A stretch of DNA of 64,000 bases from Hyphomicrobium sp. Lineage in GTDB: Bacteria; Pseudomonadota; Alphaproteobacteria; Rhizobiales; Hyphomicrobiaceae. Numbering within the stretch: position 1 is the first letter of the stretch; each line of letters starts with the position of its first letter. The notes under the pieces are model-generated. The model was not told where the DNA came from. It searched no databases and worked only from the letters and a program-made list of their open reading frames with translations. A program made the translations under genes and the position numbers. The stretch spans positions 62,001 through 126,000 of the forward strand of contig PERL01000001.1 in assembly GCA_002928735.1 (NCBI GenBank), written 5' to 3'. Shown here in pieces: positions 55,379 through 63,826 of this stretch.

Positions 55379-56257
55379 ATGACCCTCGTCACGGAACGGG
55401 CGCGGGCGAAGATCAACCTAACGCTCTCGATCCTCGGCCGCCGCCCGGACGGCTACCACGCGCTGCTCAGCCTGGTCGCCTTCGCCAGCGCCGCCGATGA
55501 GATCACGCTCGATCCAGAATCCCCGACGGGCGTAACCGTCATCGGTCCGTTCGCGGCGGCTATTTCCGGGGCCAATCTGATCGACACTGCCCTGAACCTA
55601 GTTACGGACGCGGTGCCGGACCTCACGGTTGGCCACGTCACCCTGGCCAAAAACCTCCCCGTCGCCTCCGGCGTCGGCGGCGGATCATCTGACGCGGCAG
55701 CCGTGCTACGAGCGATCCGCAAAGCCCATCCGGCCGCCACCGCCCATCTCGACTGGTCCAGCATCGCCCGCCGCCTCGGCGCCGACGTCCCCGTCTGCCT
55801 TGCCGATCGGGCGGCCTGGATGACAGGCGCCGGCGAAACGCTGCACCCGCTCGATACGCCGTTGCCCCGTCTCGACGCCGTGCTGGTCAATCCGCAAGCG
55901 CCGGTCCCCGCCGACAAAACCGCACGCGTGTTTCGCGCCCTCGGCGCTCCCACCCTTACAGCAAGTGACGCCAGCGTCCCAAGCGCCATCCCCGCCATAC
56001 CTGACCGCGCCGAACTGCTCGCTCTCTTGTCCCGCATGGGCAATGATCTCGAAGCCCCCGCCACCGCCGTCGTGCCCGAGATCGAAGAGGTCATCGCCGC
56101 GCTGGAAGCCTGCCCCGGCGCTCAGGAGACGCGCCTATCAGGTGCCGGCCCGACCTGCTTTTCGGTGTTCGATGATGCCGCATCTGCCCAAGCTGCCGCA
56201 GCCGCACTGAAAGCGGCTCACCCGGCGTGGTGGATCGCGCCTGTCTTCATCGGCTGA
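55379..56257 (+). CDS. ispE: 4-diphosphocytidyl-2-C-methyl-D-erythritol kinase
   Basis: The 292-residue GHMP kinase acts in the MEP pathway for isoprenoids. Its N-terminal ARAKINLTLSILGRRPDGYH and the ATP-binding NLPVASGVGGGSSDAAAVL are intact, as is the C-terminal LSGAGPTCFSVF. It starts immediately after the stop of the TPR gene (TAAATG), so the two are translated together. The product feeds the same pathway that supplies the convergent polyprenyl diphosphate synthase gene. Confidence 0.96.
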   Translation: MTLVTERARAKINLTLSILGRRPDGYHALLSLVAFASAADEITLDPESPTGVTVIGPFAAAISGANLIDTALNLVTDAVPDLTVGHVTLAKNLPVASGVGGGSSDAAAVLRAIRKAHPAATAHLDWSSIARRLGADVPVCLADRAAWMTGAGETLHPLDTPLPRLDAVLVNPQAPVPADKTARVFRALGAPTLTASDASVPSAIPAIPDRAELLALLSRMGNDLEAPATAVVPEIEEVIAALEACPGAQETRLSGAGPTCFSVFDDAASAQAAAAALKAAHPAWWIAPVFIG

Positions 56258-56266
56258 CCGACGCGC

Positions 56267-57283
56267 TCAGTGCCCGCGATTGACCGAGAAAGCGATGACT
56301 TCTTCCATGGCCGACTTGTGCGCGCTGTCGGGGAAGATCGCCAGCGCATCCCGCGCCATGGCCCCGTACGCCCGCGCACGCTCCATGGTCGCTTCCAACG
56401 CCTTGTGCTTCTTCATGAGCTGAATAGCGTGATCGAGATCGTCGTCGTTGATCTCGCCTTCCACGATCGTGCGGTTCCAAAACGCCCGCTCCGTCTCGTT
56501 GCCGCGCCGGAACGAAAGGATCAGCGGCAATGTGATCTTGCCCTCGCGGAAATCGTCGCCCACTGACTTGCCGAGCTTGCGCGTATCGCCGGAATAATCG
56601 AGCGCATCGTCCACCAGCTGGAATGCCAAGCCGAGATTCTTGCCGTAGGAGCGCATCGCAGCCTGTTCATCAGCAGGACGGTTCGCAAGCGCCGCGCCCA
56701 CTTCCGCCGCAGCCAGGAAGAGCGCCGCCGTCTTGGCGTTGATGATGGCGAGATAAGCGTCTTCCGTCGTCGAGGTGTTCTTCGCCGCCGCCAGCTGCAT
56801 AACTTCGCCTTCCGCGATCACGGCCGCCGCGTTCGACAGGATCTTCAACACCTGCATGTTTCCGACATCGACCAGCATGCGGAATGCCTGTCCCAGCAAG
56901 AAGTCGCCGACCAGTACGCTGGCCTGATTGCCCCAAATCAGCCTTGCCGTCTTACGCCCGCGCCGCGCATCGCTCTCGTCCACGACATCGTCGTGCAACA
57001 GCGTCGCTGTATGCATGAATTCGATCGCCGACGCGGTCCGGATATGCCCGGTGCCCGGATAGCCGCACATCTTTGCCGACGCCAGCGCCAGCATTGGCCT
57101 CAGCCGCTTGCCACCCGAGGCAATTAAATGGTGCGCCAGCTGAGGGATAAGATCCACATCCGACACGGCCTTATCGAGGATAATGCGATTGATCGCCTCC
57201 ATATCCTCGTTAACGAGTTGAAGCAGGGGTTCCAGGCTCTCGGATGCAGACCGGGCCTCATCGAACGGGACAACAACTCCCAC
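56267..57283 (-). CDS. ispB: Polyprenyl (octaprenyl-type) diphosphate synthase
   Basis: I chose GTG 57283 (start of MGVVVPFDEARSASES): it has a strong GAGAGGAAGAG site just upstream and matches family starts, while the frame extending to 57415 codes no conserved residues. The 338-residue trans-prenyltransferase carries the first aspartate-rich motif LLHDDVVDESD and the second QLVDDALDYSGD. It makes the ubiquinone side chain. It converges on ispE, which feeds the same isoprenoid pool, with only a 9-base gap. Confidence 0.93.
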   Translation of the reverse strand: MGVVVPFDEARSASESLEPLLQLVNEDMEAINRIILDKAVSDVDLIPQLAHHLIASGGKRLRPMLALASAKMCGYPGTGHIRTASAIEFMHTATLLHDDVVDESDARRGRKTARLIWGNQASVLVGDFLLGQAFRMLVDVGNMQVLKILSNAAAVIAEGEVMQLAAAKNTSTTEDAYLAIINAKTAALFLAAAEVGAALANRPADEQAAMRSYGKNLGLAFQLVDDALDYSGDTRKLGKSVGDDFREGKITLPLILSFRRGNETERAFWNRTIVEGEINDDDLDHAIQLMKKHKALEATMERARAYGAMARDALAIFPDSAHKSAMEEVIAFSVNRGH

Positions 57284-57392
57284 GGGGCTCTTCCTCTCGC
57301 TATTTGCCGGGTTTGCTATACCGGCTTCCACCCTGCATATTCTCCGGCACTTTGCCGCACAAGATGGCAGTTCTGGGAGAGGAAAATAGATC

Positions 57393-57626
57393 ATGCGAGA
57401 GCTGATGCGGGTCAACGATCCGGTCCTGATCAGCTATGTCGACGCCCTTCTCCGGGGAGCCGGCTTCAACCCGGTATTTCTAGACCGGAATATGAGCATT
57501 CTTGAGGGCTCCCTTGGCATATTGCCTTGCCGCGTCCTAATCGACGAAGAGGATTGGGCCGCCGCCCGCCGCCTGATTGAAAATGCCGATCTTGGCCATT
57601 GGATCATCGAAGAGGCCGGTCCATGA
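57393..57626 (+). CDS. DUF2007 small protein
   Basis: The 77-residue protein (MRELMRVNDPVLISYVDALLRGAGF...) is typical of DUF2007, a putative signal-transducing or adapter domain that is often beside methyltransferase genes. Conserved are the DPVLxxYVxALLxxAG core and VLIDEEDWAAARRLI. It overlaps the next gene by 4 bases. Its function is not established. Confidence 0.85.
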   Translation: MRELMRVNDPVLISYVDALLRGAGFNPVFLDRNMSILEGSLGILPCRVLIDEEDWAAARRLIENADLGHWIIEEAGP

Positions 57627-58420
57627 CGGCGTCGGCCCTGCCGCCGGCCCTGGCTTCCGTCACGGACGACGCCTTCCTCGGCGAACGTTTGCGGATATTG
57701 CAACCCGCGACCGGCTATCGCGCCGGCATCGACGCCGTGCTGCTCGCTGCCTCCATCCCAGCGGCCCCTGGACAGTCCTTGGAAATTCTCGATTGCGGCT
57801 CAGGGGTCGGCACCGTTGGCCTTTGCGTTGCCGCCCGCTGCGCGGATGCCCGCGTCACCCTCATCGAGCGCGAACCCGCCCTACTCGATTTGGCAACCAG
57901 AAATATCTCCCGCAACGCCCTCGACATCCGCGTTTGCGCCGTGCCGGGCGACATCACCGCGCCCGCCATGAGCCCGGCCGCCCCACGCCTCACTCCCGAA
58001 ACCTTCGATCACATCCTCGCCAATCCGCCCTTCCACGATGCAGCTGGCGGAACCCACGCCGGTGATCCCTTGAAACAGGCGTCACACGCCATGCCAGCAA
58101 ACGCCTTGGACGCATGGGCCCGCTTTGCCGCGCGCATGGCCAAACCCGGCGCCCGGGTCACGATGATCCATAAGGCTGAGGCGCTCCCGAACCTACTGGC
58201 AGCGCTGCAAGACCGGTTTGGCGCACTTACAATCACACCCATCCACCCTTACATCGACAAGGCGGCGATCCGAGTCCTCGTCTCCGGGATCAAAGCCAGT
58301 CGCGCACCATTGACGCTGCATCCGCCTGTCGTGCTGCATGGCGCAGACGGCGCATTCACGCCATATGTCAGCCAGATTTTGCGCCAAGGTGCCCCCCTCA
58401 CCCCTCAACTCAAGGATTGA
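57623..58420 (+). CDS. TrmN6-like methyltransferase (tRNA1(Val) A37 type)
   Basis: I chose ATG 57623 (ATGA overlap with the DUF2007 gene). The 265-residue SAM-dependent enzyme has TDDAFLGERLRILQPATGYRAGIDAVLLAA, the SAM loop LDCGSGVGTVGL, LIEREPALLDLA, and the NPPF catalytic motif (HILANPPFHDA). The class matches YfiC/TrmN6-type N6-adenine methyltransferases of tRNA. Exact specificity is inferred. It precedes an S49 peptidase gene on the same strand. Confidence 0.87.
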   Translation: MTASALPPALASVTDDAFLGERLRILQPATGYRAGIDAVLLAASIPAAPGQSLEILDCGSGVGTVGLCVAARCADARVTLIEREPALLDLATRNISRNALDIRVCAVPGDITAPAMSPAAPRLTPETFDHILANPPFHDAAGGTHAGDPLKQASHAMPANALDAWARFAARMAKPGARVTMIHKAEALPNLLAALQDRFGALTITPIHPYIDKAAIRVLVSGIKASRAPLTLHPPVVLHGADGAFTPYVSQILRQGAPLTPQLKD

Positions 58421-58428
58421 ACCGCAGC

Positions 58429-59271
58429 ATGTGGCCGTTCACCCGCACGCCCGTCGTCCCCGTCATGCGTTTGTCAGGCGCAATCGGCATGGCGAGCCCG
58501 CTCCGCCCCGGCCTCTCAATCGCCTCACTTGCCGAGCCGTTGGAGAAGGCGTTCGAGATGTCGAAGACGCCCTCCGTCGCCTTGATCATCAACTCGCCCG
58601 GCGGCTCCGCCGTCCAGTCGAGCCTGATCTTAAAACGCATCCGGGCTCTTGCCGAAGAGTACGAAAAGAAAGTCCACGTCTTCCTGGAAGATGTCGCCGC
58701 ATCGGGCGGGTACTATCTCGCCATCGGTGGCGACGAGATCTACGCCGAACCCTCCTCTATTGTCGGCTCTATCGGCGTCATTTCGTCGGGATTTGGTTTC
58801 GTTGAGGCCATCGACAAGTTGGGCATTGAGCGCCGCGTTTATACCGCCGGCCGGTCCAAAGCGATCCTCGATCCCTTCCTGCCCCAGAAGCCGGAAGACA
58901 TCGAACGCCTCGCGAGCCTCCAGCGCGACGCCCACGATGTCTTCATCGGCGCCGTCAAGGAACGCCGCGCCGGCAAACTCAAAGGCCCGGACGAGGAACT
59001 GTTCTCCGGCGCGTTCTGGAGCGGCAAGCAGGCCCTCGAATACGGCCTCATCGACGGCATCTCCGACATCCGCACCCGCATGCGCGAAATATACGGCGAC
59101 GACGTCAAATTGAAGGTCGTGCCTATCGAGCGACCGGGCCTGCTGTCAAAATTGCGCCGTTCCCCGTCGCTGGATAGCCTCGCTGCTCTCGCCGGACCCG
59201 AAACCTCGCTGACGGATGAACTTCTCTCCACCTTGGAGACAAGAGCCCTCTGGTCGCGCTATGGTCTGTAG
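58429..59271 (+). CDS. S49 family peptidase (SppA/SohB-like)
   Basis: I chose ATG 58429 (MWPFTRTPVVPV), which has an AAGGA site upstream, over TTG 58417. The 280-residue protein has INSPGGSAVQSS and the catalytic dyad S92 (ASGGYYLA) and K144 (AGRSKAILDPF). It cleaves membrane or signal peptides. It is shorter than the two-domain SppA and lacks a clear membrane helix, so it may be a peripheral or loosely attached form. It continues the run from the methyltransferase gene. Confidence 0.9.
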   Translation: MWPFTRTPVVPVMRLSGAIGMASPLRPGLSIASLAEPLEKAFEMSKTPSVALIINSPGGSAVQSSLILKRIRALAEEYEKKVHVFLEDVAASGGYYLAIGGDEIYAEPSSIVGSIGVISSGFGFVEAIDKLGIERRVYTAGRSKAILDPFLPQKPEDIERLASLQRDAHDVFIGAVKERRAGKLKGPDEELFSGAFWSGKQALEYGLIDGISDIRTRMREIYGDDVKLKVVPIERPGLLSKLRRSPSLDSLAALAGPETSLTDELLSTLETRALWSRYGL

Positions 59272-59298
59272 TGCCTGTTGAGCTTGATTGGAGGCCCC

Positions 59299-59499
59299 AT
59301 GCCGCCTGTAATATTCGCGCTCGCCGCCGCCGCCGGTTTCTTCGCCGCGTCTCGTGTCATTGCCTCGATGATGGGAACCGCCACGCCGGATGCCATGACC
59401 GCGGCCGATCAGCCGGCCCAGACCGCGGCTGAAACCGCCCGCAACCTCGGTCAATTGGAGTGGGACCCGGCCTCCGGGGTCTACCGCCCCAAAGTCTAA
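59299..59499 (+). CDS. Small single-pass membrane protein
   Basis: I chose ATG 59299 (MPPVIFALAAAAGFFAA), preceded by a GGAGG site; the frame extends to 59278. The 66-residue protein has one membrane helix and a short tail ending LEWDPASGVYRPKV. It is conserved in shape as the small protein after an S49 peptidase gene in alphaproteobacteria. Its function is unknown. It ends 4 bases into the convergent membrane-protein gene. Confidence 0.75.
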   Translation: MPPVIFALAAAAGFFAASRVIASMMGTATPDAMTAADQPAQTAAETARNLGQLEWDPASGVYRPKV

Positions 59500-59864
59500 C
59501 TCATCGCAAGCAGAGCGACGCCCAGAAACACCAGCACATTGAGAAGCGACGACACGTTGATATCGCCCGCCTCTTTCACACGCACTGTACGGACCACTTC
59601 ACGAACCTCAACCCGCGGCGCGCCCACTGTCCCGGTCTCCCGCTGACGCGCCCAGTTCCATACGAACCGGCCCAACGTCGACACCCGCGCAGCAATCTCC
59701 GCCGGCGCCCGCTGCCATCCGTACTTGTAGAAAAAGATAATGCCGACCAGCACGGCGATCTGTGCCAGCGTCGACACCCAACCGCCCAGCAAAAACCAAA
59801 GCAGCGACCACGCGATCGACACCACGCTCGCCACCGCCCACCAGAGCCAAGCCAGAATATCCAC
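59496..59864 (-). CDS. Small membrane protein
   Basis: I chose GTG 59864 (MDILAWLWWAVASV): an AGAGAG site precedes it, and residues before it are not conserved in character. The 122-residue protein has two N-terminal membrane helices (LAWLWWAVASVVSIAWSLLWFLL and LAQIAVLVGIIFFYKYGW), a basic cytoplasmic-type middle and a final hydrophobic helix (NVLVFLGVALLAM). Its 3' end overlaps the small single-pass membrane protein gene on the plus strand. Unknown function. Confidence 0.68.
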   Translation of the reverse strand: MDILAWLWWAVASVVSIAWSLLWFLLGGWVSTLAQIAVLVGIIFFYKYGWQRAPAEIAARVSTLGRFVWNWARQRETGTVGAPRVEVREVVRTVRVKEAGDINVSSLLNVLVFLGVALLAMS

Positions 59865-60020
59865 GGGAGTGTTCTCTCTTCCTGCACCGCATGTGCCGCG
59901 CAATAACCCCTCGCTGCTGCCGGCAAAGAGGAGTGGGGCTCACCTATAGAACGTGACGCCGTGGCCAGAATACGTATAGTGCCGCCCGAACCGGCACAAC
60001 CGCACCCATGAGCCTTTGAC

Positions 60021-60950
60021 ATGACGACGAAATCCGTCCCCGCCCTGAAACCCCGCGAAGCGTTTCAGGACCTGATCCTGACCCTGCAGCAGTTCTGGGG
60101 CGCGCAGGGCTGCGTCGTGCTCCAGCCCTACGACATGGAAGTCGGCGCCGGCACCTTCCACCCGGCCACCACACTCCGCGCGCTCGGACCCCGCCCCTGG
60201 AGCGCCTGCTACGTCCAGCCCTCGCGCCGCCCCAAGGACGGCCGATACGGTGAGAACCCCAATCGCCTGCAGCACTACTACCAGTTCCAGGTGATCATGA
60301 AGCCGTCGCCGGAAAACATCCTCGATCTCTATCTGCAAAGCCTCGACGCCATTGGCATCGACACTAAGGTCAACGACATCCGCTTCGTGGAAGACGACTG
60401 GGAAAGCCCCACGCTCGGTGCCTGGGGTTTGGGATGGGAAGTCTGGTGCAACGGAATGGAGGTGACGCAATTCACGTACTTCCAGCAGGTCGGCGGCTAC
60501 GACTGCTCGCCCGTGGCCGGCGAAATCACATACGGTCTGGAACGCCTCGCCATGTACGTTCAAGGCGTCGACCGCGTCTTTGATCTGAACTTCAACGGCC
60601 GCACTGACGAACGCAAACTCTCCTACGGTGATGTGTTCCTGCAGGCCGAGCGCGAGTACTCCCGCTACAACTTCGAGCACGCCGACACTGCCATGCTGCT
60701 TCAGCATTTCAAAGACGCCGAGGCCGAATGCCAATCGCTGCTCGAAAAAGGCAGCGGCGCCGAAAGCCATCTGCTCGCACTGCCCGCCTACGACCAGTGC
60801 ATCAAGGCCAGCCACGTTTTCAACCTGCTCGACGCCCGTGGTGTAATCTCAGTCACCGAGCGCCAGAGCTATATTTTACGAGTGCGCGACCTCGCCAAGG
60901 CGTGCTGTGGCGCATGGCTGGCCACAGATGGCGGCCGTGCTGCCGCCTAA
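60021..60950 (+). CDS. glyQ: Glycine--tRNA ligase alpha subunit
   Basis: The 309-residue protein is the alpha subunit of the tetrameric bacterial glycyl-tRNA synthetase. The motifs match: [18 protein letters not shown]-like start, [44 protein letters not shown] and [22 protein letters not shown]. The beta subunit gene glyS is not next to it: downstream comes a convergent TetR gene. glyS must be elsewhere, whereas the pair is often adjacent or close. A non-glyS partner would be unexpected, so the missing neighbour is worth noting. Confidence 0.96.
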   Translation: MTTKSVPALKPREAFQDLILTLQQFWGAQGCVVLQPYDMEVGAGTFHPATTLRALGPRPWSACYVQPSRRPKDGRYGENPNRLQHYYQFQVIMKPSPENILDLYLQSLDAIGIDTKVNDIRFVEDDWESPTLGAWGLGWEVWCNGMEVTQFTYFQQVGGYDCSPVAGEITYGLERLAMYVQGVDRVFDLNFNGRTDERKLSYGDVFLQAEREYSRYNFEHADTAMLLQHFKDAEAECQSLLEKGSGAESHLLALPAYDQCIKASHVFNLLDARGVISVTERQSYILRVRDLAKACCGAWLATDGGRAAA

Positions 60951-60984
60951 ACCAAACTGAATCGCGCTATGGAATTGAGCGCAC

Positions 60985-61599
60985 TCAGCGAGCCGGTTTT
61001 CCGGATTGATTGATCCCTTGCAGATAGGCTGAGATCAGCAGATCAACCAAGGGGCCTGCGCCTTCGCTTGTCACGACAGCCAACTTGTCGGCCGTCGCCA
61101 GCGACGTAATCCCATGCACACCCGCCCAAAGGACGTGTGCAGATCGCGTGACGTCCTCAGCGCTCCGCCGCGGCATCAGTGGCGACACAACGGCCTCCAC
61201 GCGTTGCATCACCGAGTCGAGCTTCTGCTGGTACCAAACCGGAACTTCGCGCCCCGCCGGCAAATGATGCTCAAACAGAAGGTTCCAGAGTTTGGACTTT
61301 TTGCTGGTGTAATCGAGATAGGCCCGTCCCATCGCCAGCGCTTGTTCCATCGGACTGTGCTGCGCGGGAACCTTATCGAGTTCCGCCGCCAAGCCATCGA
61401 TCAATCGTCCCTCGATCGTCAAAACGAGATCATCGAGATTCTCAAAGACGTTGTAGAGCGTGCCGGGCGAATAGTTGATACGCCGCGCTATTTCGCGCGC
61501 GGAGAGGCCAGTCAGCCCGCCCTCACTGATCAACTCAGTGGAAGCCTGCAGGATGAGCTCGCGCAACTCTTCAGGTGTATGTGATGAACGTCGTCCCAT
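60985..61599 (-). CDS. TetR/AcrR family transcriptional regulator
   Basis: The 204-residue protein has an N-terminal helix-turn-helix (ELILQASTELISEGGLTGLSAREIARRINYSPGTLYNVFENLDDL), with the recognition helix in the STELISEGG/ARRINYSPGTLYNVF region. The C-terminal helical ligand-binding domain (LGRAYLDYTSKKSKLWNLLFEHHLP) is of the TetR_C_33/WHG type. No transporter gene is adjacent. It lies between glyQ (convergent) and the pilus genes (same strand), so its target is not clear. Confidence 0.9.
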   Translation of the reverse strand: MGRRSSHTPEELRELILQASTELISEGGLTGLSAREIARRINYSPGTLYNVFENLDDLVLTIEGRLIDGLAAELDKVPAQHSPMEQALAMGRAYLDYTSKKSKLWNLLFEHHLPAGREVPVWYQQKLDSVMQRVEAVVSPLMPRRSAEDVTRSAHVLWAGVHGITSLATADKLAVVTSEGAGPLVDLLISAYLQGINQSGKPAR

Positions 61600-61726
61600 T
61601 GAAAAAATCTGCGCCCTGAAAAAGAAAACACGGCGACGAATAAACGGTGCTCGTATGATTGGCGAGGAGCCCCGCGGAATAGGACCCTCACCTCAAAGAG
61701 GAAAGAGAACTCGTTACATAATACAA

Positions 61727-61755
61727 CATCGGGCAGAAATATATCCTGCCCGATG
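61727..61755 (-). terminator. Hairpin after the TadE/TadG-type genes
   Basis: A perfect 10-bp stem (61727-61736 with 61746-61755) with a 9-nt AT-rich loop is followed on the minus strand by a weak T-tract (TTGTATTATG). It lies 27 bases after the stop of the TadG-like gene and is the likely end of the pilus transcript. Confidence 0.55.
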
Positions 61756-61781
61756 CCAGACATTTCTGCACACAGTTCAAT

Positions 61782-62414
61782 TCACTCGCAGCTGGGCGTC
61801 GGCTCGCAATCGGCGCTTTCGCCCTGATCGGGTTCGAAGCTGACGCACCCGTTTCCTTCGCGGGGGGCGAACACTGCCCGGTCTTCCCACGTCGTGGCCG
61901 GAATGAAGCCCTCGGCGATCAGGGGAGCAAATCCATACTCGCCCTCGACCACGATGGCCGTACCGCCGGTGTCGAGAAGATCGGTGGTCAAGCCAGCAAA
62001 CCGCTCACAGACATCCCGCGGCGACGTCGCGTTCGCCCCGAACGATGGACGGTTCGCTTTGGCCGCATACACATAAACATCGTTGCGATCGTCGGCCGCG
62101 GCGCGTACGGGCGTGATGTGCAGCTTCAGCGTCTCTGTCCCCCACACACCCATGATATGATTGACGATCCCATAGATCCCTTGCACCGTGGCGGCATCCA
62201 CCGGATCCGTTTCGCGGGTCAGCAGGTCCGCCACCATCGATGTGACCTTTCCGAAGCGCCGGTCGATCGAGACCGCCCGAGTCACCTCGATTACCCCGAT
62301 GAATATGATCAACAGCACCGGAACAAGGAGGCTGAACTCGACGGCGGCAATACCGCGCTTGTCACCGGCGAACCGGCGGCCAGAAGCGGAAGTTTTTTTC
62401 GTGATCTCGGACAT
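61782..62414 (-). CDS. TadE/TadG-family pilus assembly protein (TadG-like)
   Basis: I chose ATG 62414 (MSEITKKTSASGRRF), preceded by GAGG. The 210-residue protein has the typical charged N-terminus, then GIAAVEFSLLVPVLLIIFIGVIEVTRA, the TadE/TadG pseudopilin-like hydrophobic helix with the invariant Glu. The C-terminal periplasmic part contains several cysteines (DVCERF, GNGCVSFEPD, DCEPTPSCE). It is in the minus-strand run with the TadE and pilus N-terminal-domain genes. It serves as a minor component or scaffold of the Flp/Tad pilus. Confidence 0.85.
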   Translation of the reverse strand: MSEITKKTSASGRRFAGDKRGIAAVEFSLLVPVLLIIFIGVIEVTRAVSIDRRFGKVTSMVADLLTRETDPVDAATVQGIYGIVNHIMGVWGTETLKLHITPVRAAADDRNDVYVYAAKANRPSFGANATSPRDVCERFAGLTTDLLDTGGTAIVVEGEYGFAPLIAEGFIPATTWEDRAVFAPREGNGCVSFEPDQGESADCEPTPSCE

Positions 62415-62459
62415 GATGGCCTCGGAATGATGGAGCAAAACGGTATGCTGTCCGCTTGA

Positions 62460-63056
62460 TTAGAAGTTTTCGCTTCGGAACGTCGCCACCGACTGGATCA
62501 GCGATCCACCGCTAACAAGCGGAACGCCATCTGCTGGACGCATCAGAATGTATTGGAGATAAGGCAGTTTCAACGGCATCGTCCAATCGTAACAAACCGT
62601 CACGAGCACGACCTGCGATCCGCCGCCCGCCGAATCTGAGACCGCGCCCGTCGTATTGGCCTGTGTCGTCATTTGGCCGTTGGTTGCGCAGGCCGTCGGC
62701 GTGATATCGGACCAGTCGCCCGAATTCTGCACGTGAATGTAGATATTGTTGCAGTCCCTTTGCAGGTAGGAGCCGCCGGACTCGCAAACGAGATTTTTGA
62801 AATCGCCCAATGTCATATTGGCGCGTTGCGCCTGACCGGTACGAATCTTTCGCGACGCCTTCTCCACCGCCTGATCGAGCGTGTTGATCGTGAAGAACTG
62901 CAAGCCGATCGCCATGATGCCGAGTACAAACGCGAGAAATGGCGCGGCTACGAGGCCGAATTCAACTGCGGTGACACCGTCCTGGTTCTGCTTGAAGAGC
63001 CCGAGCAGGGTCGCGGCTTTCACAGTATTCGCCTGACGAGAACTATTCGGAACCAT
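62460..63056 (-). CDS. TadE-family minor pilin
   Basis: I chose ATG 63056 (MVPNSSRQANTVKAAT); upstream residues are poorly conserved. The 198-residue protein has the conserved segment DGVTAVEFGLVAAPFLAFVLGIMAIGLQFF with the TadE glutamate, followed by LDQAVEKASRKIRTGQAQRANMT. Cysteines in the periplasmic domain (CESGG, RDCNN, ACATNG) suggest disulfides. It is 46 bases upstream of the second TadE/G gene on the same strand. Confidence 0.87.
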   Translation of the reverse strand: MVPNSSRQANTVKAATLLGLFKQNQDGVTAVEFGLVAAPFLAFVLGIMAIGLQFFTINTLDQAVEKASRKIRTGQAQRANMTLGDFKNLVCESGGSYLQRDCNNIYIHVQNSGDWSDITPTACATNGQMTTQANTTGAVSDSAGGGSQVVLVTVCYDWTMPLKLPYLQYILMRPADGVPLVSGGSLIQSVATFRSENF

Positions 63057-63252
63057 ATCCAAGACCCCACTAATCTCACGCCCGCAACATCCTGAATGGA
63101 CGGTACGCAACCTGAGTGATGATGTGAGGAGTAAAGCAAGTTCGAATAAAGATTAGGCCAATCCGAGCCTATCAAATTTAATAAAAACTACACAAAATTG
63201 CTCTGCCGTTCGAAAGACTTTATTGACCATAAATGGCACTCGCCCGCTCAAC

Positions 63253-63282
63253 AAAAAAAGGCCCCCTCTCGGGAGCCTCTTT
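63253..63282 (-). terminator. Intrinsic terminator after the pilus N-terminal-domain gene
   Basis: An 8-bp stem with one G-U pair (63259-63266 with 63271-63278), with a 4-nt loop, is followed on the minus strand by a T7-type run (complement of 63253-63259). It is placed 30-60 bases beyond the stop of the upstream gene. Confidence 0.75.
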
Positions 63283-63313
63283 ATAACAGATCGCAACGGT
63301 CAGCTAAGCGGCC

Positions 63314-63826
63314 TTATTGGTTAGCCTGCGCGTTTCCAGACGCACCGTCAGAGCCAGACTCGGAAAATTTTGTTTTGCTCGACGAGCTCTGCACGACTTG
63401 GTTGAAGTACCCAGCTTCATCGCCGATTGTGATCGTCGGCGCACAGTTCGGGTTGCAGCTGAACGATTTGCGCAGTCCGGCGCGGCTGATATTGACGATG
63501 CCGCGCTCATCACGCTCCACAACCACGCGCTGGTCCTGGATCACGTTCTTATCGCCATCCAGCGCGATGATGTTTGTGATGCCAAAGGTCTTTCCAGTAA
63601 TGACGAGCATGTTGCCCGACTGAACGGTCACGTCGGCGATCGAAGGGTTGCCGACAATAATCTCGGATACAGCGCGGGGCAGCCGCAGCAGTTGCGACTG
63701 ATCATACCGGACAACGAGGTCTTCTGCAGCCACGGCCGGCACTGCCTGACCGCTCAGGATCATAATCGGTAGCGCCACGAGCGGCACAACGGCCCGCATC
63801 ACACTCATTCTCGCCTTCCGCAACAT
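63314..63826 (-). CDS. Pilus assembly protein N-terminal domain-containing protein
   Basis: I chose ATG 63826 (MLRKARMSVMRAVVPL), preceded by AGAGG; an upstream start at 63916 is also open but lacks a site. The 171-residue protein has a signal sequence ending near AVPAVAAED and the conserved LRLPRAVSEIIVGNPSIADVTVQSGNMLVITGKTFGITNIIALD block. This is the pilus/secretin N-terminal domain of CpaC/RcpA-type proteins, but without the large secretin domain. Its C-terminal part has three cysteines (SFSCNPNCAP) and a serine-rich tail. This stand-alone version probably helps the Tad apparatus. Confidence 0.85.
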   Translation of the reverse strand: MLRKARMSVMRAVVPLVALPIMILSGQAVPAVAAEDLVVRYDQSQLLRLPRAVSEIIVGNPSIADVTVQSGNMLVITGKTFGITNIIALDGDKNVIQDQRVVVERDERGIVNISRAGLRKSFSCNPNCAPTITIGDEAGYFNQVVQSSSSKTKFSESGSDGASGNAQANQ

